A stretch of 64,000 nucleotides of DNA from Viridibacterium sediminicola (GCF_039631295.1 NZ_JBDIVE010000004.1:248001-312000); one strand, 5' to 3'. Shown: positions 16,077 to 24,330, counted from the stretch's first letter. Notes: a model not told the origin generated them from the sequence alone. Program-made: numbers and translations.

Positions 16077-16973
16077 ATGAGCCAGCCCCAGTTCGAATCT
16101 GCCATCACCAGTCTGCCCCTGCTCGCGCGCGGCAAGGTACGCGACATCTACGCCGTCGATGAGGACAAGCTGCTCATCGTCACCTCGGACCGCCTCTCGG
16201 CCTTCGACGTGATCCTGCCCAATCCCATCCCGCGCAAGGGCGAGGTGCTCACCAAGACTGCGCTGTTCTGGTTCGAACGTCTGGCCCATGTGCTGCCCAA
16301 CCAGCTCACCGGCATTGCACCGGAAGACGTGGTGACGGCCGCCGAGCGCGACCAGGTGGTCGGTCGTGCGCTGGTGGTCAAGCGCTTGAAGCCCCTGCCG
16401 GTCGAAGCCGTGGTGCGCGGCTACATCATCGGCGGCGGCTGGAAGGATTACCTGGCGACCGGTCAGGTCTGCGGCCATCTGCTGCCGGCCGGCCTCAAGC
16501 AGGCCGCCAAGCTCGAACAACCGCTGTTCACGCCCTCGACCAAGGCTGAGCTGGGCACCCACGACGAGAATATCGACTTCGCCCAGACCAGCGCCCTGCT
16601 CGGTGCCGAGCTGGCCGCGCAAGTGCGTGATGTGGCGATCCGCCTGTATTCGGAAGCGCGCGACTACGCCGCCACGCGCGGCATCATCATTGCCGACACC
16701 AAGTTCGAATTCGGCCTCGATGCCGCCGGCACCCTGCACATCATCGACGAAGCGCTGACGCCCGATTCCTCGCGCTTCTGGCCGGCCGACAGCTACGCCG
16801 AAGGCATCTCGCCGCCGTCCTACGACAAGCAGTACGTGCGCGACTATCTGGAAACCCTGGACTGGAACAAGACCGCGCCGGGCCCGCATCTGCCGGACGA
16901 AGTGGTGGCGCGCACCAGCGCCAAGTACGTCGAAGCCTACGAGCGCCTGACCGGTCGCAGCATCGACGCGTGA
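16077..16973 (+). CDS. purC: Phosphoribosylaminoimidazole-succinocarboxamide synthase
   Basis: SAICAR synthetase of de novo purine synthesis, ligating aspartate to CAIR with ATP. Length 298. Signature blocks are LLARGKVRDIYAVDEDKL near the N-terminus, TSDRLSAFDVILP, VVRGYIIGGGWKDY, the ATP/substrate motif IIADTKFEFGLD and IIDEALTPDSSRFW. It lies only 13 bases after the preceding terminator, so its promoter may overlap that stem or it may rely on read-through. The stop overlaps the next gene. Confidence 0.97.
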   Translation: MSQPQFESAITSLPLLARGKVRDIYAVDEDKLLIVTSDRLSAFDVILPNPIPRKGEVLTKTALFWFERLAHVLPNQLTGIAPEDVVTAAERDQVVGRALVVKRLKPLPVEAVVRGYIIGGGWKDYLATGQVCGHLLPAGLKQAAKLEQPLFTPSTKAELGTHDENIDFAQTSALLGAELAAQVRDVAIRLYSEARDYAATRGIIIADTKFEFGLDAAGTLHIIDEALTPDSSRFWPADSYAEGISPPSYDKQYVRDYLETLDWNKTAPGPHLPDEVVARTSAKYVEAYERLTGRSIDA

Positions 16974-17338
16974 AGCGCCTGGCGCTGATTCCGGCGCTCT
17001 GGCTGTGCGCCTGCGCCAGCCCGCCGCCGGAGCGCTTCCTGCACACCGTGATGGCTGGCGCGCCCAGCGCCGAGCTAGCCTTCCGCTCGGCCGAAGCATG
17101 CCAGCAATGGCGCGCGCGCACGCTGTGGGCGCAGCAAGGCAATCTGCACTGCGTGGCCAGCGAGTCCGACTGGCCCCATGTGATCGATATGGTCACCGAT
17201 ACCGGTGAGGAAGTGCGACTCTATGCGCCGGATCGTGCGCGCTGCGAGTCGGCAAGGCTGCGCGCGCTGGCCACGCCGGCCATCAAGCTCGCCTCCAATT
17301 GCCTGCCCAGGCGGGCGCCGCAGCGTCCCAGCCTGTAA
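16970..17338 (+). CDS. Small putative lipoprotein
   Basis: Unrecognised protein of 122 residues starting at a GTG that overlaps the purC stop (GTGA), so it is probably translationally coupled to purC. Residues 1-13 (MKRLALIPALWLC) form a short signal peptide ending at an LCAC lipobox-like site, with the lipidated cysteine likely C15; the cysteine at the -2 position is unusual. The mature part has three more cysteines and no motif I can assign. A surface or periplasmic lipoprotein is the safest call. Confidence 0.65.
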   Translation: MKRLALIPALWLCACASPPPERFLHTVMAGAPSAELAFRSAEACQQWRARTLWAQQGNLHCVASESDWPHVIDMVTDTGEEVRLYAPDRARCESARLRALATPAIKLASNCLPRRAPQRPSL

Positions 17339-17350
17339 GGCAGGCCAAGC

Positions 17351-18256
17351 TCAGCGCTTGATGCGCGAGAGCTTCTGCACCACTTCCAGCGTCATGCGTT
17401 CGCCCTTGGCGAGCATCTTCAAGCCCGGCATGCCGGGGCGGTGGAAGGCGTCGGTGATGTGGGTGATCGGTTCGAAACAGAAGAAGGGCTGGCCTTCGGG
17501 GCGGAACAGGATCGAGGTTTCCAGGCCCGCCGGCTGCGTCGTTTCCCACTCCAGGTGCAGGTCGATGTCATCGCGCTCCATGATCATCTTGCCGTCCCAG
17601 CCGGAGAAGTTGTTGTCGATCTTGCCGTGGCCCAGCGGCTTGAGCGTATTGAAGTCCCAGCCTTCCGGCAGCCCCTTGATGTGCTCGGCCGCGATGCCTT
17701 CCGGCGTGGACGCCCAGTAACCATCGGCCTTGAACTGCAGACGCGGGCCTTGCGGATCGTCACCGCGCAGCTGGAAGGGGTGCCAGGCGAGGCCGTAGGG
17801 CAGGGGCTTGTCGCCGAGGTGTTCGACTTCGAGCAGCATGGTCATGCTGTCTTCGGTCAGGCTGTAGCGCTGGGTCGATGCGTACTCCCAGGGATAGCCG
17901 TGTTTCTTCAGCGAGGTGACGCTCAGCTCGATGGCCTGCGCCGAATGCTCACGCACGTCCCAGGTATGCATCCAGCCGGTGCCGTGGATCGGTACCGGAT
18001 CAAAGCGGTTGGGCGCCATCGGGTAGAACACGCCATCGACCGTGATGCCGCCGCCGGTGATGCGGTTGGAGAACGGCACCAGGGGCAGGTTGCCGACAAA
18101 GCGGCGACCATCGACTTCCGGCGCATAGGGGCGCCACAGCGCTTTCCACTCGCCATCGCGCCTGATTTCCCAGTAAGCCACGCTGCCGCCGAGTTCGGGC
18201 ATCAGGCCGAGGCGCTGTTCGGATGTTTCAATATTCAGGACGACAGGGTCGCTCAT
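17351..18256 (-). CDS. Aldose 1-epimerase family protein
   Basis: Galactose-mutarotase-like beta-sandwich enzyme, interconverting alpha and beta anomers of hexoses (or an uncharacterised sugar). Length 301. Family landmarks include the N-terminal ELGGSVAYWEI, VPFSNRITGG, the active-site PIHGTGWMHTW (about 89-99) and GLAWHPFQLR (about 156-165), and a C-terminal FFCFEPITHI carrying the probable catalytic glutamate. GAGGAGAT precedes the ATG. It is transcribed away from nothing close by: its promoter lies in 18257-18395, downstream of the LysR gene, where a sequence shared with the LysR promoter occurs. Confidence 0.85.
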   Translation of the reverse strand: MSDPVVLNIETSEQRLGLMPELGGSVAYWEIRRDGEWKALWRPYAPEVDGRRFVGNLPLVPFSNRITGGGITVDGVFYPMAPNRFDPVPIHGTGWMHTWDVREHSAQAIELSVTSLKKHGYPWEYASTQRYSLTEDSMTMLLEVEHLGDKPLPYGLAWHPFQLRGDDPQGPRLQFKADGYWASTPEGIAAEHIKGLPEGWDFNTLKPLGHGKIDNNFSGWDGKMIMERDDIDLHLEWETTQPAGLETSILFRPEGQPFFCFEPITHITDAFHRPGMPGLKMLAKGERMTLEVVQKLSRIKR

Positions 18257-18358
18257 GAGATCTCCTCCTCGTTATAAGAGATCAACATTGTCTGACAAAT
18301 TCGGGCTATTTGCTTGATCTGGCTGAAGACTTGAGCGAGTGCGCGCCGTGCCGCCGAT

Positions 18359-18370
18359 CAACAAAGAAGT
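18359..18370 (-). promoter_or_regulatory. CAACAAAGAAGT motif in the epimerase promoter region
   Basis: Exact 12-base copy of the element at 19324-19335 that lies just upstream of the LysR gene and its divergent hydrolase. It is about 105 bases before the epimerase start. The two copies flank the LysR gene, suggesting that one regulator could act on both promoters. Inference from sequence identity only. Confidence 0.35.
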
Positions 18371-18395
18371 ACCGATATTTGCGCAAGATACTGAT

Positions 18396-19298
18396 CTAGC
18401 TATGCTTTTGCGCCAGGTCCTGGGTGATGAAGTCCTGCAGCGCGCGGCTGGCACTTGATTGACTGCGTTGCGAGGCGCTCAGGGCGTAAATGCCTAAATC
18501 GTTCAATCGATACTGCGGGAATAAATTGATCAAGGCGCCCGAGCGGATCTGCGCAGCAATGGGGATGGCAGGCAGGCAGGCGATTCCGCGCCCCGCCATG
18601 CAGGCGTGCAGCAGCGCCGTGACGTCATTGGAACTGAAGTTGCCGCTCACCGAGACAACTTCCGGCTCGGCGCCTGCGCTACTTCCTTGCGGGTAAAAAA
18701 TCCAGTCACGCCCCAAGCGCGTATGTACCAGACAGTTGGCGTGGGCCAGGTCAGCCGGTGACAAGGGTTTGCCGAAGCGCTGCAGGTACGCGGCTGAGGC
18801 GCAGATGAGCGAGGCGTTGCGCGCCAGCTGGCGTGCAACGAGCGTCGGGGGTAACTCATTGGTGATCTGGATCGCGAAGTCGATACGCTCCTCAATGAGC
18901 TTGATCGAGCGGTCGGTCAGCACCATCTCTACGCTGACGCTCGGAAACATGTCCATAAAGCGCCACACGGCCTCCGCCAGATAGGACTGACCGAACGAGA
19001 CGCTGCTGGCGATGCGGATCAGGCCCTGAGGTTCGGTGTCTTTCTGCGCCACCGAGCTATGCATTTTCTCGGACAGCCCGAGGATCTGGCGGCAATACGG
19101 CAGCATCGCATTGCCTGCGCTACTGACGCCCAGGCTGCGTGTGGAACGATGCAGCAGCCGCACACCCAGCGTCTTCTCCAGCGAAGCGATATAGCGCGTC
19201 GCCATCGCGCGCGACATATCGAGCTTGTTGGCGGCGGCGGACAAGCTGCCCAAATCGGCAACATCGACAAACACCTGCATTGCTTTGAACTGATCCAT
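18396..19298 (-). CDS. LysR-family transcriptional regulator
   Basis: Transcription factor of 300 residues. The N-terminal winged helix-turn-helix (about 1-60) reads MDQFKAMQVFVDVADLGSLS with the RATRYIASLE recognition region, then VRLLHRSTRSLGVS. The effector-binding domain spans about 90-295. It resembles the CrgA/aminoadipate-type group that is common beside oxidoreductases and hydrolases. It is divergent from the metallo-hydrolase gene at 19408, the usual arrangement for a LysR target, and has the CAACAAAGAAGT element about 25 bases upstream of its start. Confidence 0.92.
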   Translation of the reverse strand: MDQFKAMQVFVDVADLGSLSAAANKLDMSRAMATRYIASLEKTLGVRLLHRSTRSLGVSSAGNAMLPYCRQILGLSEKMHSSVAQKDTEPQGLIRIASSVSFGQSYLAEAVWRFMDMFPSVSVEMVLTDRSIKLIEERIDFAIQITNELPPTLVARQLARNASLICASAAYLQRFGKPLSPADLAHANCLVHTRLGRDWIFYPQGSSAGAEPEVVSVSGNFSSNDVTALLHACMAGRGIACLPAIPIAAQIRSGALINLFPQYRLNDLGIYALSASQRSQSSASRALQDFITQDLAQKHS

Positions 19299-19321
19299 TG
19301 CGCGCTGTAATGCTCGGAATA

Positions 19322-19335
19322 TGCAACAAAGAAGT
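19322..19335 (+). promoter_or_regulatory. TGCAACAAAGAAGT element in LysR/hydrolase divergent promoter
   Basis: The core CAACAAAGAAGT repeats exactly at 18359-18370, and a close relative (TGCAACAGAGAA, 21367-21378) lies upstream of the second LysR gene. In both LysR genes the element sits within about 30 bases of the start codon and in the same orientation. A shared operator or an ancestral duplicated promoter are both possible. Confidence 0.4.
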
Positions 19336-19407
19336 GTTCATTGTAGGGTTCTTTTCAGCACAGCGAAGCGCCAGAATGGATTCATGTCCCATCAACGGAG
19401 TTCTTGA

Positions 19408-20406
19408 ATGCTGGCCAAATTCCTTGTTGTTTCGCTGCTATCGACGTTTGCCATGGCAGGGCTCGTTCAGGCGCAAACCCCAGCCTCGGCAACAGCAGTG
19501 TCGACGCCGGCCTTGAGCGGCTGCCCATCGCCCGCCATCGACGCGCAGTTCAAAGAGTTCGGTCGCAGCGGCAAAATGCCGGCCGAGCTCAAGCGCTGGC
19601 TCAATGACCCCAAGGCACAGCTGATGGCGCCCTACCAGGCGTTTGATAACGTGTATTACGTCGGCATCTGCTGGGTGTCCGCATGGCTGATCAAGACCAG
19701 TGCGGGACCGGTCTTGATCGACACCTTATACGAGCCCTACACCGATCAGCTTGTCGCCAACCTGCGCGCAATCGGCGTTGAGCCGGCCGATCTCAAAATG
19801 GTTTTGCTGACCCATGGTCACTTTGACCATGTTGGCGGAGTCGCCAAGCTCAAGTCACTGAGCAAGGCCAAATTCGTGATGACCCAGGAGGGCTGGGCTG
19901 AAGCGCAGCATGACGCGCAGCAGTCGCAAGGCAAAGCCGGCGCCTGGAGCATGCCGGCTGGACCGGATGTGACGGTCAAGGATGGTGATGTACTCACCGT
20001 CGGGGATACCCGGTTTTATGTGTACACCACGCCCGGCCATACCTGGGGCACCGCCTCCTATGCGCTGGACGTCAAGGACGGCAACAAAACCTACCGTGCC
20101 ATGACGATTGGCGGTCTGGGGCTCAATGCCATTGATGGCCCCAAGCAGGTCGAGGCCTATATCGCCAGCGTCGATCGCATCAAGGGCATGGTCAACGCAG
20201 CGCAAAACCCGGTCGTGGTGCACCTGACGGCGCATCCCTTCAGCAATGGTTTGACCGAAGCGAAAGAGCTGCTCAAAACGCGCAAGCCCGGCGATCCCCA
20301 TCCGCTCGTCGATGCGGCAGGGCTGAACGTACAACTCGATGCCTTGCGTGCGGGTGCCGAGGAACGTTTGCTGATCGAACAAGCGCGCAGCAAAGCGGCA
20401 AAATGA
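19408..20406 (+). CDS. Subclass B3-like metallo-beta-lactamase fold hydrolase
   Basis: Exported zinc hydrolase of 332 residues. Residues 1-22 are a signal peptide (AMAGLVQAQ). The metal site reads THGHFDHVGG (HxHxDH), followed by YTTPGHTWGTASY and a later LTAHPF, an order of ligands matching B3 metallo-beta-lactamases and their relatives. The overall start, with SxWLIxTxxGPVLIDT-like text at about 91-107, is also B3-like. Whether it opens beta-lactams or acts on another ester, lactone or amide is undecided. It is divergent from a LysR gene that likely controls it. Ribosome site GGAG before the ATG. Confidence 0.85.
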   Translation: MLAKFLVVSLLSTFAMAGLVQAQTPASATAVSTPALSGCPSPAIDAQFKEFGRSGKMPAELKRWLNDPKAQLMAPYQAFDNVYYVGICWVSAWLIKTSAGPVLIDTLYEPYTDQLVANLRAIGVEPADLKMVLLTHGHFDHVGGVAKLKSLSKAKFVMTQEGWAEAQHDAQQSQGKAGAWSMPAGPDVTVKDGDVLTVGDTRFYVYTTPGHTWGTASYALDVKDGNKTYRAMTIGGLGLNAIDGPKQVEAYIASVDRIKGMVNAAQNPVVVHLTAHPFSNGLTEAKELLKTRKPGDPHPLVDAAGLNVQLDALRAGAEERLLIEQARSKAAK

Positions 20407-20413
20407 ACGCGCC

Positions 20414-21355
20414 CTAGCGGGTGTCGGCCACCACGCTGCGGACTTGAATGCTGGCCGGGAGCTGTGCCGACAGAAAGTCGATCATGCTTCTGACCGAGGG
20501 CAGAATGCCTCTCGGCGCCGGGTAGGCCAGGTACAGATTATTGGCGGCGGCGGCCCAGGCGGGCAGCACATGTTCCAGCAAGCCGGTTTTGATGCTCGTC
20601 GCGACAATTGCTTCGGGCAGCAAGGCCAGCCCCAGGCCGCTGATCGCCGCCTCCAGCTGGAGGCGTAAATCATGGGTTTGCAGCCGGGGGATGTGGCTGA
20701 CCGAGCAAGCCTTGCCCGACTGGTCAAACAGCTCCCAGCGCACCGTGCTGTCGCGAAGATCGCTGACTCGCCCCAGGGTGGCGAGATTCGCAATGTCTTC
20801 CGGGCTGGCCGGCCGACCCGCGCTGGCCAGGAATTGCGGTGCCGCCACCAGGATGCGTTTGACGCTGCCCAGAGGGCGCACGACCAGACCGGGCATCGCA
20901 TCGATCTGCGGGCGCGCCAGCAAGGCCAGGTCGTAGCGTTCGCCGATCAGGTCGACTTCACGATCAGTCGGGTCGATATGCAGATTCACCTTCGGATGCG
21001 CCGCCAGATAGCTTGGCAAGAGCGGCGCCAGATAGGTCTGCGCGAGCACCAGCGGGCAGCTCATCCGGACCGTGCCGGCGGGCTCTTTGCGCAGATTGGC
21101 GAGCCCTTCATAGGCCGCTTCTGCCTCTTCGAGCACGGCCAGGCAGCGTTCATAGAACTGCGCACCTGCTTCGGTGAGCTCCACACGGCGTGTCGAACGA
21201 TGCAGGAGGCGGACGCCCAGTTGCCGCTCCAGCTCGGCCAGCCGCCGGCTCAGGCGCGTTTTCTCGACGCCGCTTGCGCGCGCGGCCGCAGTGAAGCCCT
21301 GATGGCGGACCACGCTCACAAAGTACGACAAGTCGTTCAGCTCAGGTAGGCTCAT
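20414..21355 (-). CDS. LysR-family transcriptional regulator
   Basis: LysR protein of 313 residues, related to the regulator at 18396 (shared VRLLHRSTR segment and CrgA-like style). The helix-turn-helix is about residues 1-62 (LNDLSYFVSVVRHQGFTAAA, then RASGVEKTRLSRRLAELE). The ligand-binding domain is about 90-295. It ends 8 bases after the convergent hydrolase stop and is divergent from the ABM-domain gene at 21479, its likely target. Confidence 0.92.
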   Translation of the reverse strand: MSLPELNDLSYFVSVVRHQGFTAAARASGVEKTRLSRRLAELERQLGVRLLHRSTRRVELTEAGAQFYERCLAVLEEAEAAYEGLANLRKEPAGTVRMSCPLVLAQTYLAPLLPSYLAAHPKVNLHIDPTDREVDLIGERYDLALLARPQIDAMPGLVVRPLGSVKRILVAAPQFLASAGRPASPEDIANLATLGRVSDLRDSTVRWELFDQSGKACSVSHIPRLQTHDLRLQLEAAISGLGLALLPEAIVATSIKTGLLEHVLPAWAAAANNLYLAYPAPRGILPSVRSMIDFLSAQLPASIQVRSVVADTR

Positions 21356-21478
21356 TGGTGCGTATTTGCAACAGAGAATCGAAATTTAGCCTGATTGTCA
21401 TTAACTGTAGCGAAAAATACAATCAATAATCAGCGTCTTCAAAGCTTGGCTGACCTGGCCGGCAAGGCGTCCTCGCTT

Positions 21479-22084
21479 ATGAACGGCCCCATGAACCCAT
21501 CGCAAACCCATCCTGTACTGATGCTGGTCAGCCGCCGTGCCAAGCCGCAGCATGAGGCCGCGTTCGAATGGCTGATGGCGGAGTTCATCACCCACGCCGA
21601 GGCGTATCCGGGCTGTCTTGGCGCGCAGTTGGTCCATCCGGGCGATGACGCCAGCGTGGACGACATGCTCTACCACGCACTGCTGGCCTTCGATCAGCCC
21701 GGCAGCCTGGCAGCTTGGCAAAACTCCCCCGAGCGCGCTGCAGGCCTGGCCGCCATTGCGCCCTATATCGAAGGACCGGAGACGGTGCGCGGCATCTCCG
21801 GGCTGGCACATTGGTTTCAAGCGCCGAGCAGCGCCAAGCCGACTCAGCCGCCACGCTGGAAAGTCGCGGTCGTCACCTGGCTGGGCATCTTCCCGACGGT
21901 GTACCTGCTGTTCCTGCTGTTGGGCAATCTGCTCGCGCCCTGGACTTTGCTGGCGCGCATCTCGCTCCTGACGGTGCTGGTAGTGACCATCATGACCTGG
22001 GGCGTGGCGCCGCAGCTGACCCGCTTGCTCAAGCCCTGGCTGTTTCCCGCCGCGCCGGCCAAGCACAAGGGCCAAACCGGCTAG
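21479..22084 (+). CDS. ABM-domain protein with C-terminal membrane helices
   Basis: Protein of about 201 residues. The first 110 residues look like an antibiotic biosynthesis monooxygenase-type ferredoxin-like barrel (VLMLVSRRAKPQHEAAFEWL, the AYPGCLGAQLV strand, FDQPGSLAAWQNSPER). Two hydrophobic helices follow at about 132-154 and 159-178, with a basic tail facing the cytoplasm. This soluble-domain-plus-two-helices form is known as an uncharacterised family often near oxidoreductases. The longest frame starts at a TTG at 21395; ATGs at 21479 or 21491 are more likely. Probably controlled by the divergent LysR. Confidence 0.75.
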   Translation: MNGPMNPSQTHPVLMLVSRRAKPQHEAAFEWLMAEFITHAEAYPGCLGAQLVHPGDDASVDDMLYHALLAFDQPGSLAAWQNSPERAAGLAAIAPYIEGPETVRGISGLAHWFQAPSSAKPTQPPRWKVAVVTWLGIFPTVYLLFLLLGNLLAPWTLLARISLLTVLVVTIMTWGVAPQLTRLLKPWLFPAAPAKHKGQTG

Positions 22085-22129
22085 GCGGCCGTTGGCCAGC
22101 GCGATCCACGATGCGCGGTCGTGCGAGGG

Positions 22130-22642
22130 CTACTGAGCGCCCAGCAGCAGTGCGCCATCCCAATGCTCGTCGGCCTTGCCATCGACAAAGCGCCACATGT
22201 CGAACCAGGTCGTGGTGTAAGGCGGGCGTTTGCCGCTGGGGTCTTTCACCTCGCGCACAAAGGCCACTGTGACCAGATCGCCTTCGGCCACCACCGACAC
22301 CACAGGCGTTTTCATCTTCGTCGGAATCGCCGAGGGCTGCCTCTTCAGCACATCCTTGAAGAAGCTCACCACCGCTGCGCGGCCACTGGCGGCATTCGGG
22401 TTGTGCTGGATGTAGCGCTCGGTCAGGTACTGATCAGCCAGCTCCCAGTGATTGGCCTCCAGCAGATCGCGGACGATGTGATACGCCGCCTGCTTGTTGC
22501 GCTCAAGCTTAGGGTCCGCGCTGTGGAACAGCGCCTCTACATCACTGGCCGCGCGCACGGCTTCCTGCGCCAGCGCGCCGTGGGACACAGCAAGGCAGCT
22601 AGCAACCAGCGCCGCAACACTACACACACGATTCAAGCGCAT
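22130..22642 (-). CDS. Exported SnoaL/NTF2-like protein
   Basis: Protein of 170 residues with a signal peptide (MRLNRVCSVA start, cleavage near ALAQ at residue 26). The mature part has the SnoaL-like alpha+beta barrel pattern, including LTERYIQHNPNAASGRAAVVSFF and a late W-x-D-M-W-R-F-V-D-G-K segment ending EHWD. Such proteins may be small-molecule isomerases or binding proteins; the substrate is unknown. Start chosen at the ATG before the signal peptide, with GAGGAA upstream; a longer frame to 22705 enters a repeated sequence. Confidence 0.75.
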   Translation of the reverse strand: MRLNRVCSVAALVASCLAVSHGALAQEAVRAASDVEALFHSADPKLERNKQAAYHIVRDLLEANHWELADQYLTERYIQHNPNAASGRAAVVSFFKDVLKRQPSAIPTKMKTPVVSVVAEGDLVTVAFVREVKDPSGKRPPYTTTWFDMWRFVDGKADEHWDGALLLGAQ

Positions 22643-22711
22643 CACGATTCCTCCAGGCAGGCACTCATAGAGCCAATTCAGGCAAATTACATTTTTACGC
22701 GCCAATGCTCA

Positions 22712-22754
22712 GACGCGAAGGGCGCGAAGGGAAAACAAAGTTTCGCAAAGAAAA
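22712..22754 (+). repeat. Dispersed intergenic repeat, copy 1
   Basis: Starts GACGCGAAGGGCGCGAAGG and continues through AAAACAAAG and TCGCAAAG. It matches copy 2 at 27225-27266 with few differences. Both lie upstream of minus-strand genes. Similar CGCGAAGG/CGCAAAG intergenic elements are widespread in proteobacterial genomes. Confidence 0.7.
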
Positions 22755-22844
22755 GCGATTTTCTTCCCTTTGCAGAGGCGGCGAGTCAAAGCGCCCGGCA
22801 CGGCGCTGTTCGCAGGCAGCGTAGCAGAATCGGGAAAGCGCGTT

Positions 22845-23291
22845 CTAGGTCGGCGCTTTGAAAGCGCGCAGGTAATAGTTGTCAAACTCCGCCTGCTCGA
22901 CCAGCACAAAGCCGTGGCGCTGATAGAAGCGGTTGGCCTCGCTGCCCCGCAGCGCGCCGACGCGTACCGGCAGCAGCAAGGCATCCGCCTCGGCGAACAC
23001 CTGCGCCAGCACCGCCGCGCCAATGCCCCGGCGCTGCTGGGCCGGATCGATATAGAGATGATCGAGCAGCACATGCGCCGCTTCGCGCTTGCTGACCACA
23101 AAACCGACGCGCAGGCCATCCACCACAACATGCCGTGTCGCCGCCGCCACAAAGCCCGCCGCAAAGCGCGCCCGCGCCCGCTCGGGATCAAACCGCCCGA
23201 TGCGCTCCAGACTCTCGCGCATCGCTGCGATGCGCAGCGCGAGCAGGGATTCGAAGTCTTCGGCGGTGGCGGGGAGGAAGGTAATGTCCAT
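22845..23291 (-). CDS. GNAT-family N-acetyltransferase
   Basis: Acetyl-CoA-dependent acyltransferase of 148 residues. The N-terminus MDITFLPATAEDFESL is the usual beta1-alpha1. The acetyl-CoA pyrophosphate loop is the QQRRGIGAAVL segment (motif A, R/Q-x-x-G-x-G/A), preceded by LDHLYIDPAQ. The C-terminal EANRFYQRHGFVLVE is the typical late helix-strand. Substrate unknown. Confidence 0.9.
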   Translation of the reverse strand: MDITFLPATAEDFESLLALRIAAMRESLERIGRFDPERARARFAAGFVAAATRHVVVDGLRVGFVVSKREAAHVLLDHLYIDPAQQRRGIGAAVLAQVFAEADALLLPVRVGALRGSEANRFYQRHGFVLVEQAEFDNYYLRAFKAPT

Positions 23292-23318
23292 GTTTCTGGC
23301 CAGAGTCGAGGCCTAGAC

Positions 23319-23407
23319 GTAGCCCGGATGCAGCGCAGCGAAATCCGGGAGCGGTGTTTAATTCGAGAAAGTTCCCGGATTCCGGCATCTGCCTGCATTC
23401 GGGCTAC
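23319..23407. repeat. Palindromic intergenic repeat (GTAGCCCGGAT type)
   Basis: The left arm begins GTAGCCCGGATGCAGCGC (23319) and runs to about 23350. The right arm, from TCCCGGATTCC at 23373, ends ATTCGGGCTAC at 23407. The termini and the inner CCGGGA/TCCCGG pair well, with decay in the middle of the arms. It lies between the GNAT gene and an AT-rich unknown gene. Elements with these termini are common in beta- and gammaproteobacteria. Confidence 0.75.
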
Positions 23408-23414
23408 TTGCTGC

Positions 23415-24125
23415 TTAGTCCATCCCGCTGTCAGCGGCTGATTTGTTGGCTAGCAGAGGAACGCTGGTTCCACTGGGTAACTCCTCTGCTCTGGACTGTG
23501 TTTGCCAAACGATGTCTGCAATCTCTTTAATACGATCAACAATCGGCTTTGCGTCTGTACCCAATTTTCCGAGTACAACACCAGCATCACCTATCAACCC
23601 CCAAAATCGATCAAGGTCGGAGACTTTTTTGTGCATTTCCGATTGCAACTTTTCAAGTCTGCTCAACAGTCTTCGTTGATGGTCTTTTTCAAGGCTAACT
23701 GTTTGAGAGATAAGCTCTCTAATTTGATTGATCAGCAACTGAACTCTTTCTAGGTCGCCCTGAGAGAATTCGTAGGAAAAACCTGAGCTAAGAGCGGTTC
23801 TGAAGTGCGACCTGAGTGACGTAATCTTTAGCTTAGATGATTCAGCAATACAGTACTCTTCTTGAGAGTTTAGATAGGCGAAGGTTAGTTTGCAGTCTTG
23901 GTCTCTATTTCCGCTAATTGCGAAATTTGGTGGAGTAATGTCGAGTAGTTTTGATTCTATTATTTCAGTAATTAAGGCATACGCTTCAAGTAATACTTGG
24001 TAGTCCTGCTCTGTCCACTCCGCTGTGTTTTTGGTTAAGTTTTCTCGTGCAACGTTTATCAAAATGATCATGCCATGCAAGGGATCATTCTTTAGGTCTT
24101 CCAGAAATTTTTCAGAGAAAATCAT
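23415..24125 (-). CDS. AT-rich protein of unknown function
   Basis: Protein of 236 residues that I do not recognise. Its DNA is far more AT-rich than its neighbours and uses codons such as ATT, TTT and AAA, suggesting horizontal transfer. The N-terminal half is mixed helix and strand, including FAISGNRDQDCKLTFAYLNS. Residues about 130-175 look like a coiled coil, and the tail has a GxLGKLGTDAKPIVDRIKEI segment. There is no signal peptide or membrane helix. The ATG at 24125 has GGGAG five bases upstream; a TTG at 24137 in frame is less likely. It sits right beside the palindromic repeat. Accessory or defence-type function is only a guess from context. Confidence 0.75.
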   Translation of the reverse strand: MIFSEKFLEDLKNDPLHGMIILINVARENLTKNTAEWTEQDYQVLLEAYALITEIIESKLLDITPPNFAISGNRDQDCKLTFAYLNSQEEYCIAESSKLKITSLRSHFRTALSSGFSYEFSQGDLERVQLLINQIRELISQTVSLEKDHQRRLLSRLEKLQSEMHKKVSDLDRFWGLIGDAGVVLGKLGTDAKPIVDRIKEIADIVWQTQSRAEELPSGTSVPLLANKSAADSGMD

Positions 24126-24330
24126 GGCCACTCCCAAAACGTATTAAATAATTATCGAAATGCTAGTTAGTTCATGTTGATGTATTTCAAATGGAATATC
24201 AAGCAGCCTGAAAAATGCAGACTTTTGATTGGCAGCGCCCATACAAGCCCCGCGCAAGCTTGCTCCAACGCATAACCCCCACGTAACCCCTCTGCCACCA
24301 TAGCCGCATCCCACCCTTCCGGAGCGCGCC

